A stretch of 64,000 nucleotides of DNA from Tetragonia tetragonoides. Lineage: Eukaryota; Streptophyta; Magnoliopsida; Caryophyllales; Aizoaceae. The stretch lies in the NCBI GenBank assembly GCA_038025085.1, contig CM076142.1, positions 9,894,501-9,958,500 of the forward strand, given 5' to 3'. Below are positions 57,943 through 64,000 of the stretch, one piece after another. Made by a program: the position numbers and the translations under genes. The first letter of the stretch is position 1. Each line of letters starts with the position of its first letter. The notes under the pieces were generated by a model. It did not search any database. It had not been told where the DNA came from and worked only from the letters and a program-made list of their open reading frames with translations.

Positions 57943-60267
57943 ATGAATCCGCACAACTCCCCAGAGCCTGATGGCTTTGGGGCAAGCTTTTTCCAACATT
58001 ATTGGAATATTGTTGGACATGAAACTTGCGAAGCCGTGGAAGCCTTTTTTCATCACAAGAAAATGCTAAAAGAAATTAATCACACTTTTATAGCTCTTAT
58101 TCCAAAAGTCCCTAACCCTATCACGACAAGTCATTTCCGACCTATTAGCTCATGTAACACTTTGGTCAAGATAATAACTAAAGTTCTCGTCAACAAGCTA
58201 CGCCCCCTTCTTGATAAACTAGTTAGCCCGTATCAGGGAGCTTGTATACCAGGAAGATCTATTCATGATAATATCCTGTTAGCCCATGAAGTTATGAACA
58301 CCTTTAAAAACTCGAAAGCGAAAAAAGGATGGATGGCGATTAAACTTGATATGGAAAAAGCTTATGACAGAATAGAATGGGATTTTCTTTTCCAATGCCT
58401 AAAACAATTAGGATTTAATGATACATGGATCGAGTGGATCCGACAATGTGTTACTACTGTCTCCTATTCTGTCCTTGTTAATGATGAGGCGCAAGTTCCT
58501 TTCTCACCTTCGAGAGGCTTGCGACAAGGTGACCCATTATCTCCGTATCTCTTCATCCTTTGCATGGATGTGCTTATCAACAGAATCATCTCCAAAGCTA
58601 ACGATCGCAAGTTGGGTATTGGAATTAAGATTGATAACAATGCACCGCTTCTACCTTGTCTAATGTTTGCCGATGATAGTCTATTAATATGTAAAGCTAC
58701 TAGAGAGGCTTGCTCAACAATTAGAACCCTACTAGACCAGACTTGTGATCAGTCCGGTCAACTCATTAATTATCATAAATCGGCGATTGCCTTTTCTAGG
58801 AGTGTAACTAAACCAGTAAAGCAGATGGTAGCTTCCCATTTCAGTATTCCTCAACAGAACAACTTGGGAAAGTATCTGGGATGCCCCATTTTTAGCGGAA
58901 AAATTGACGCTAATTCCTTTTCAGATTTACTCTCAAAGGCCAGTAATAGAATGAATTCGTGGGCCGCTAACTCCTTATCTAAAGCGGGACGTACGGTGTT
59001 GATTCAGGCCAATTTGGAATCTATACCTTCTCACACTATGCAATGCTTCCAACTGCCTACGAAAACCACAGAGGAACTAGATAGAATTAATAGAACTTTT
59101 TTCTGGAAAAAAGGCACGGATGGGAAGTGTATCCCAATGGTCGCGTGGGATTCCGTCTGTAAGCCTAAAAATGCCGGGGGTCTTCGATTGCGTAAAGCAG
59201 GGGCTGCCAATCAAGCCTTCATCTGTAAGCTTGCTTGGAAAATTCTTTCAGAACCTGATAATGGTTGGGTTAAAACTATTTCGGCCAAATATCTAAAAAA
59301 CAATGGTTTCTTTGACTGCAAAGCTTCGAGCTCATCCTCATGGGCGTGGAAAAATATCCTTAAATGTCGACTTCTTTTACAAAAAGGGTTGCGATGGAAG
59401 CTTGGGAATGGTAAGCGTATAAACTTTTGGTTTGATCATTGGTGTCACCATAAAAGTATTGCGGAAATGATAAATCTTGACGTAGATAATATTTCAGATC
59501 CCGAATGTCATGTTAGCAAATTCATTAGCGATAATAGAACATGGAACCTCATCGAACTTAAGCGATTCCTTCCAACAACTATTGTCAACATGATTAAAAG
59601 CACTCCCATACCATTCCACGACATTGATGATGAGTTATGTTGGGGGCTTACGGGAGATGGTGTTTTCTCTACGAAAACAGCTACGTGGTTGGCTCATGGT
59701 CTTGATGTAGACTCAAAGGACAATTGGATCTACAAGTGGGTTTGGAAGCTTGATATTAATCCTAAGATTAAAATTTTTCTCTGGCAAATAGTACGCAACG
59801 CTCTCCCGGTACGTTCTAATCTTCGTCATAAAGGTCTCCAACTCACAGACGAATGTCCTCTATGTGGTGCTAATGAAGAATCGATTGACCACTTATTTGT
59901 GACCTGTCCTATAGCCTCGCAACTTTGGAATAAGATCTCAGAAGATGGTTGGCTCAATACAGATGACCCCACGCACAAGCTAATTGATTGGTTGCATTTT
60001 ACTAGAGTAAATCGGCAAATGGAAAACAATGATTTTAACAAATGTGTTTATCTATTATGGAGTCTTTGGAAAGATAGAAACGACAAGCTTTTCAATTCCA
60101 TTGAACCAAACATTTTACGCACCTTCTTCAGAGCTTCTAGTTGTCATCGGGAATGGGAAATTCGGATGAAGGTTGATCCGATTGATGGCTCGGATGAGGA
60201 TAAGACAACAACTAAGAAAGTAATATGTAGGGACTTAGTTCGTTGGTCCTCTCCTCCCCTTAATTAA
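57943..60267 (+). CDS. LINE ORF2, reverse transcriptase and zf-RVT region
   Basis: This 774-codon open frame holds all RT blocks in order: FRPISSCNTLVKIITKVL, KKGWMAIKLDMEKAYDRIEW (first catalytic Asp), SRGLRQGDPLSPYLFILCMD and the LMFADDSLLIC catalytic box. The zf-RVT region (INPKIKIFLWQIVRNALP, CPLCGANEESIDHLFVTC) follows. SPEPDGF replaces the usual (A/S)PGPDG. The ATG at 57943 is fortuitous; the protein would normally continue from the endonuclease. The frame stops before the RNase H. Confidence 0.95.
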   Translation: MNPHNSPEPDGFGASFFQHYWNIVGHETCEAVEAFFHHKKMLKEINHTFIALIPKVPNPITTSHFRPISSCNTLVKIITKVLVNKLRPLLDKLVSPYQGACIPGRSIHDNILLAHEVMNTFKNSKAKKGWMAIKLDMEKAYDRIEWDFLFQCLKQLGFNDTWIEWIRQCVTTVSYSVLVNDEAQVPFSPSRGLRQGDPLSPYLFILCMDVLINRIISKANDRKLGIGIKIDNNAPLLPCLMFADDSLLICKATREACSTIRTLLDQTCDQSGQLINYHKSAIAFSRSVTKPVKQMVASHFSIPQQNNLGKYLGCPIFSGKIDANSFSDLLSKASNRMNSWAANSLSKAGRTVLIQANLESIPSHTMQCFQLPTKTTEELDRINRTFFWKKGTDGKCIPMVAWDSVCKPKNAGGLRLRKAGAANQAFICKLAWKILSEPDNGWVKTISAKYLKNNGFFDCKASSSSSWAWKNILKCRLLLQKGLRWKLGNGKRINFWFDHWCHHKSIAEMINLDVDNISDPECHVSKFISDNRTWNLIELKRFLPTTIVNMIKSTPIPFHDIDDELCWGLTGDGVFSTKTATWLAHGLDVDSKDNWIYKWVWKLDINPKIKIFLWQIVRNALPVRSNLRHKGLQLTDECPLCGANEESIDHLFVTCPIASQLWNKISEDGWLNTDDPTHKLIDWLHFTRVNRQMENNDFNKCVYLLWSLWKDRNDKLFNSIEPNILRTFFRASSCHREWEIRMKVDPIDGSDEDKTTTKKVICRDLVRWSSPPLN

Positions 60268-60268
60268 T

Positions 60269-60748
60269 TACGTCAAAGTTAATTTCGATGGGTCACTTAA
60301 TAGGGATGGTGCTGCAGCTGGATTTGTCTTATGTGACCATCACGGCAACTTCATTCTAGGAGGTGCGAGAAACCTTGGTTACACCTCAATCCTTGTAACA
60401 GAAGCTATAGTCTTGCGCAACGGAATCAAAGCAGCAGTAGAAAACGGGTTTAAGTATATCCAGGTGGAAGGAGACAACTCAGTTGTCATTCAAGCGATGC
60501 GAGGAGAAATTACACTACCATGGAATATACACAATATCATTGTAGACGCTAGAAAATTCTTAGCCACCTGCCACCCAACAATTGTCAATCATATATTTAG
60601 AGAAGGAAATAGAGTAGCGGACTGGTTTGCAAATCGTGGACATGCAGCTAGAAATGAGTTTAATTGGAATCAATCTTTTTCCGCAGAGCTCAACAATTTG
60701 CTTTTTGCGGATCGATTAGGAGCCACCCTCAAGAGAAGGCGCTCCTAA
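60269..60748 (+). pseudogene. LINE ORF2, RNase H part (out of frame with RT)
   Basis: YVKVNFDGSLNRDGAAAGF carries the first RNase H Asp, and LVTEAIVLRNGIKAA, VEGDNSVVIQAM and NRVADWFANRG supply the other conserved positions. The frame is open back through PPLIN near 60254, in +1 relation to the RT frame, so a single indel separates them. It ends TAA 25-40 bp before the A-rich tail. Confidence 0.9.
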
Positions 60749-60798
60749 TTCCACTTTTTCCTTACCTTTATAAAAAAAAATAAATTGTCATGTCCATC

Positions 60799-61318
60799 AG
60801 ATGCACAGAACGGGAGACTTGCTAATCGTTCTGGCAATCACACAGTCACACTTCTCATGTGGTACAGAAGGGCGAAATGTAACCATATTTGAGAATGGGT
60901 CCTTCTAAATTTAATTGGGCTATGAGTCTATGATCCCTGTCCATTTCCCTATTAATTGATTCCTAATTATCTGAGCTAAAGACATGTTTAGATTAAGAAT
61001 AATTATTAGGGAAATAACAGAGAAATTTCAAGGATAAAATAATATCTATAATCTATCACCCGCCACCTCCTATCCTCCCACTTTAGCATATAATCTAATT
61101 TATTACCCCATTTGATCATTATTCCCAATTCAAATATGTCCCAAGGATTGGATGATAAGATTGGATGATAACATGATAATTCTAGTAACATCTTGCAAAA
61201 ATCAGAAAAAATGAATAATAGATCTCAAAGTACTAAAATGTCGACCTTCTATTCATTTCTTATAATTGTGCTAAATCTTATCGGTATTTTGTGATTATTA
61301 TTGTAATGTACACATATA
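60799..61318. other. Spacer
   Basis: AT-rich DNA without a gene. TTGGATGATAAGATTGGATG (61147-61166) is a short local duplication. Confidence 0.45.
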
Positions 61319-61327
61319 TTAAATCTA

Positions 61328-62203
61328 GGGAAAATCCTGTTGGTGTCCTTCTACTTTTGGATTGTCTAGTTGGTACCCAGTGGTTTTTTTAAATCAAACT
61401 GGTGCGCCCCTCCTTTTTATTTTCTCCTAACTGTTTCCATCATTTGCATCCCAAGTTAACCTTCTGTTAACCTTAACCATCATCTATTCCCACTGATCTA
61501 TGTCCATAGCCTCTCAGCTTTCTCTCTCCTCTCTGAAACTCACCTCCACTGCATCCCCTCCTCCTCCTTTTCTTCTTCTTTTCTCTCTCCTCTCTCCTCT
61601 CTCTTAGACTCAATCATATTAAAATAGAGATCTGGATTTATTGTTGCTTAATTTGTAAAGTTGCACCTTCTTTCTTGTTGCTTGTTCTAGCTTCTATTAA
61701 TTGAACTGGGTTTTTTTTTTCTTGTTGTCTTTTTCTGGTTGGGTTATCCAAAGTATGTGGGATACAGAGTGATTGTTCTTGATTTTGAACCAAAGAAGGA
61801 TGCCAAGATTGTTACGGATGAAAAAGCTACATCTTGCTACTTCCTCGATAGATGATGCTGATGTGATCGAAGAGTTGATTGCGTGGTTGGAAAACTTCAG
61901 GGGCAAACTGCCCTCGTAGTTATAGGATTGGGTAAGTTCCGAGCTAGGATTGGGTAAGTTTCGGGCTTTTCTAGCTTCTATTGATTGTATTGGGTTGAGA
62001 GAAAGCTGTGAGGACTGAGGCCATGGACATGGAGTTGTGATTGTGGCAAACATCCATCCGGTTAACAGAAGGTTAACGTGGGATGCAATAGTTGGAAACA
62101 GTCAGGAGAAAATAAAAAGAAGAGGAGCACCAACTGGATTTAAAAAACCATCGAACATCAACTGGACGATCGAAAAGTAAAGGGACACCAACAGAATTTT
62201 TCC
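61328..62203. mobile_element. Mutator-type long-TIR element, possibly Pack-MULE-like
   Basis: The TIRs are about 145-150 bp: GGGAAAATCCTGTTGGTGTC on the left against GACACCAACAGAATTTTTCC on the right, extending inward to GTTAACCTTCTGTTAACC and its inverse. TTAAATCTA and TTAAATTTA flank it (9 bp, one mismatch). The 580-bp interior includes a CT-rich UTR-like segment and a short open stretch (61735-61850, + strand), which may be a captured gene piece that I cannot identify. Confidence 0.75.
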
Positions 62204-62212
62204 TTAAATTTA

Positions 62213-62883
62213 ATTGTTCCCGAGTTAAGTTGAATTTAGGCATAAACAACACGTATGAAACACTTCTATCTAATTCTAGATGAAGACACACGTTACAAGT
62301 CACAAATAGAATTTAACAATGACATCTAAAAACGCTACTCCATTATTTCCTTATAGGTGTGGGATTTGGACAAGATAAAACCTTAAAAGAGTAAAAAAAG
62401 AACCAAAAAAAAAAGAGTGACATCGTTGTTTTTTTTTTTTTTTTTTGCTCTAGGATTTGGTGTTTGCAATTAACTTTAACAATGTTTTTTTTGATAATTA
62501 TTAGTTTTACCAATTACTTCTCCATTAATCGGACGCATGATTGGCCTCATTTTGAGGCAGGTTCTAATGAGTTTTAATGGTAATTTTATTTTTTCCTATG
62601 TGATTTTTGGTCTTTTCTATTCGAAAATGAAGATCCAGAAGACGGTACAGATTTTACTTTAACGTATTTATATCTGAAGTCGAGATTTCCGTCAAATTAG
62701 ATATTTTTTAATTGATTATTACATAATTTATACACAAGAAGTAAAATTAGTGAGTTAGAGAAAGAATTTTCTAATATTATTTTAATTAGAATTCAGAAAT
62801 ACTTACATAACATAGTTATTCTCGTAGATATCGTTTGGCTCAATAATAAATTTGTCATCTCTGCTTTCAACGGTTTAAAAAAA
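62213..62883. other. Spacer
   Basis: AT-rich DNA with a T-run at 62430-62447. No gene is seen. Confidence 0.45.
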
Positions 62884-63360
62884 GGATTTTTTTTGCTAAA
62901 AATACCTCTAAAAAACTTAAGTAAGTGGAAAAACACCCCAATAAATTTTTGTTTTGAAGAAACACCCCAATACAGCAAAAACGCTCTGTCAGGACACCCC
63001 AAGCTAATCTTCATGGTGGTTTCCGTTTACTTTTTGCTGGGTTTGCCCATAATACCCTCACGCTTATCTCACATGGATTTAATTTCACACCCACCCATAA
63101 CCCTTCCAATTTTCCATCATTTACCCACCCCCTCACTTATGTTCTAACATTCCCTCCATTAAGAATTGCACACATGAGATAAGCGTGAGGGTATTATGGG
63201 CAAACCCAGCAAAAAGTGAACGGAAACCACCATGAAGATTAGCTTGGGGTGTCCTGACAAGGCGTTTTTACTGTATTAGAGTGTTCCTTCAAAACAAAAA
63301 TTTATTGAGGTATTTTTCCACTCACTTAAATTTTTTAGGGGTGTTTTTAGAAAAAAATCC
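62884..63360. mobile_element. Foldback MITE with about 190-bp TIRs
   Basis: Left arm (62884-63076) and right arm (63168-63360) are near-perfect inverted copies, for example CATGGTGGTTTCCGTTTACT against AGTGAACGGAAACCACCATG, with a short loop of about 90 bp. Termini are GGATTTTTTTTGC and its inverse. TTAAAAAAA and TACAAAAAA flank it and may be a diverged 9-bp duplication. A transcript would form a long hairpin. Confidence 0.75.
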
Positions 63361-63628
63361 TACAAAAAATTTTAAGTGCTCATCCAAATACAGTACGATG
63401 CATCACACTGGATCTTTTCCCACGCTAACTCGCTCATCAGTGTACAACACTACACAAACAAACACTACTCAGGTATAAATAAAAAAACCCTTTTCTCTCT
63501 CCTCTCTCCTCTCTCTCTCTCACTCTCTCACTCCTCATTCCGTCACTCAAAACCCTAACCACCACCACCTCACGGCGAGGAGAGAGAGAGAACCACCGCC
63601 ATTAACGGCCACCTTGAACTTCACTCAC

Positions 63629-63694
<66 letters not shown>

Positions 63695-63897
63695 CGCGAT
63701 CTTCACCGGAAACCTTAAACAAATTCGAAAATTCAGGTATTCACTGTTTTATGACATTAATGCTCTTGAAATCACGTTGTTTACTCTCGATCTCAAACCC
63801 TAGCTGTTTAGTTTTACGTATATTACATTACGCGATCTGTTTTATTCAACTAAATTGCTGAAATTATTGAAATTCTGCGAATTTTTTAACAGTGACA
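63361..63897 (+). promoter_or_regulatory. Promoter, CT-rich 5' UTR and UTR intron of the gene at the right edge
   Basis: TATAAATAAA lies near 63474. CT-rich leader sequence follows, including a (CT)n run at about 63625-63693. A UTR intron runs 63737-63892 (CAG|GTATTC to TTTTTTAACAG), ending five bases before the ATG. Confidence 0.6.
63625..63693. repeat. (CT)n microsatellite in the 5' UTR
   Basis: About 30 CT units lie just upstream of the UTR splice donor. Confidence 0.95.
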
Positions 63898-63954
63898 ATG
63901 GCGGCACCAGCTGTTCAAGAACAAGCAACGCTATTCGTTCCTACGGCTGATGTT
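63898..63954 (+). CDS. First coding exon of a paralogue of the NTF2/G3BP-like gene (partial)
   Basis: ATG GCG GCA CCA begins a 19-codon exon (MAAPAVQEQATLFVPTADV) that ends at GTGAGT. Sequence context (GACAATGGCG), exon length, phase-0 junction and upstream UTR intron all match the NTF2-like gene at 51578. The rest of the gene lies beyond the window, so the assignment rests on that resemblance. Confidence 0.6.
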
Positions 63955-64000
63955 GTGAGTAATTTCGTTTATTTATTCATGTATTTATTTTTTTGTTAAC

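Larger units (their letters stand above)
53877..60785 (+). mobile_element. L1-type LINE, full-length insertion but coding-defective
   Basis: The 6.9 kb unit ends in an A-rich tail (about 60770-60785). TGTCATGTCCATC is duplicated exactly at both ends (53864-53876 and 60786-60798), a 13-bp target duplication typical of L1 retrotransposition. Coding order is leader ORF, long T-rich ORFs, endonuclease, reverse transcriptase, zinc-knuckle region, RNase H. The two flanks of the duplication suggest insertion just behind the NTF2-like gene. Confidence 0.93.

Overview
The window is nuclear DNA of a flowering plant, almost certainly a eudicot. Genes have spliced exons with GT/AG borders, intergenic DNA is AT-rich, and plant-specific families are present: a Ninja/AFP repressor, a P-class PPR protein, plant ERD2-like receptors and G3BP-like NTF2 proteins. 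Copia, CACTA, hAT, Mutator, Helitron-like, Stowaway, Tourist and L1 elements fill much of the rest. I cannot fix the species from sequence alone.

Layout. 1-10.3 kb: three tandem ERD2-like (KDEL-receptor family) genes on +, the first cut by the window edge. 10.3-16.5 kb: SINE-like and Stowaway repeats, then a minus-strand set of exon-like pieces headed by an orphan TOPLESS first exon. 16.6-18.5 kb: an intronless PPR gene (minus). 19.9-20.5 kb: a hAT-type MITE. 21.67-29.15 kb: a CACTA element (TSD CAA) holding a 2.8 kb probable solo LTR (TSD ATAGG). 29.6-34.4 kb: a three-level nest, with a hAT-type element (8-bp TSD) containing a Mutator-type element (9-bp TSD) containing a 2.8 kb gag-protease-only Copia retroelement with apparently identical LTRs (5-bp TSD). 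34.4-38.5 kb: repeat-derived DNA rich in ACGTG motifs, followed by a two-exon Ninja/AFP gene (38.5-42.0 kb). 42.8-47.4 kb: a Mutator-like element whose transposase appears to be spliced to an OTU-type protease domain. 47.7-50.7 kb: a Helitron-like element and a hAT element. 51.6-53.6 kb: a four-exon NTF2-domain gene without an RRM. 53.9-60.8 kb: a defective L1 LINE with a 13-bp TSD. 61.3-63.4 kb: two long-TIR foldback elements. 63.9 kb to the end: exon 1 of a gene that resembles the NTF2 gene.

The host genes serve separate housekeeping or regulatory roles (ER/Golgi retrieval, organelle RNA processing, ABA/JA repression, RNP or stress-granule biology) and form no operon-like unit. The most striking structure is in the MULE: two arrays, one in intron 1 of the transposase gene and one near the opposite end, each made of palindromes centred on CCATGG (or near variants) at an exact 33-bp period (8 and 6 units). 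The 6-unit array is itself one large inverted repeat. Other points of interest are the probable transposase-OTU fusion with a frameshift near its end, 47-49 bp direct repeats flanking the element, the gag-only Copia element whose stop codon is supplied by its own LTR, and a 2.7 kb T-rich run of hydrophobic ORFs where the LINE's ORF1 should be.
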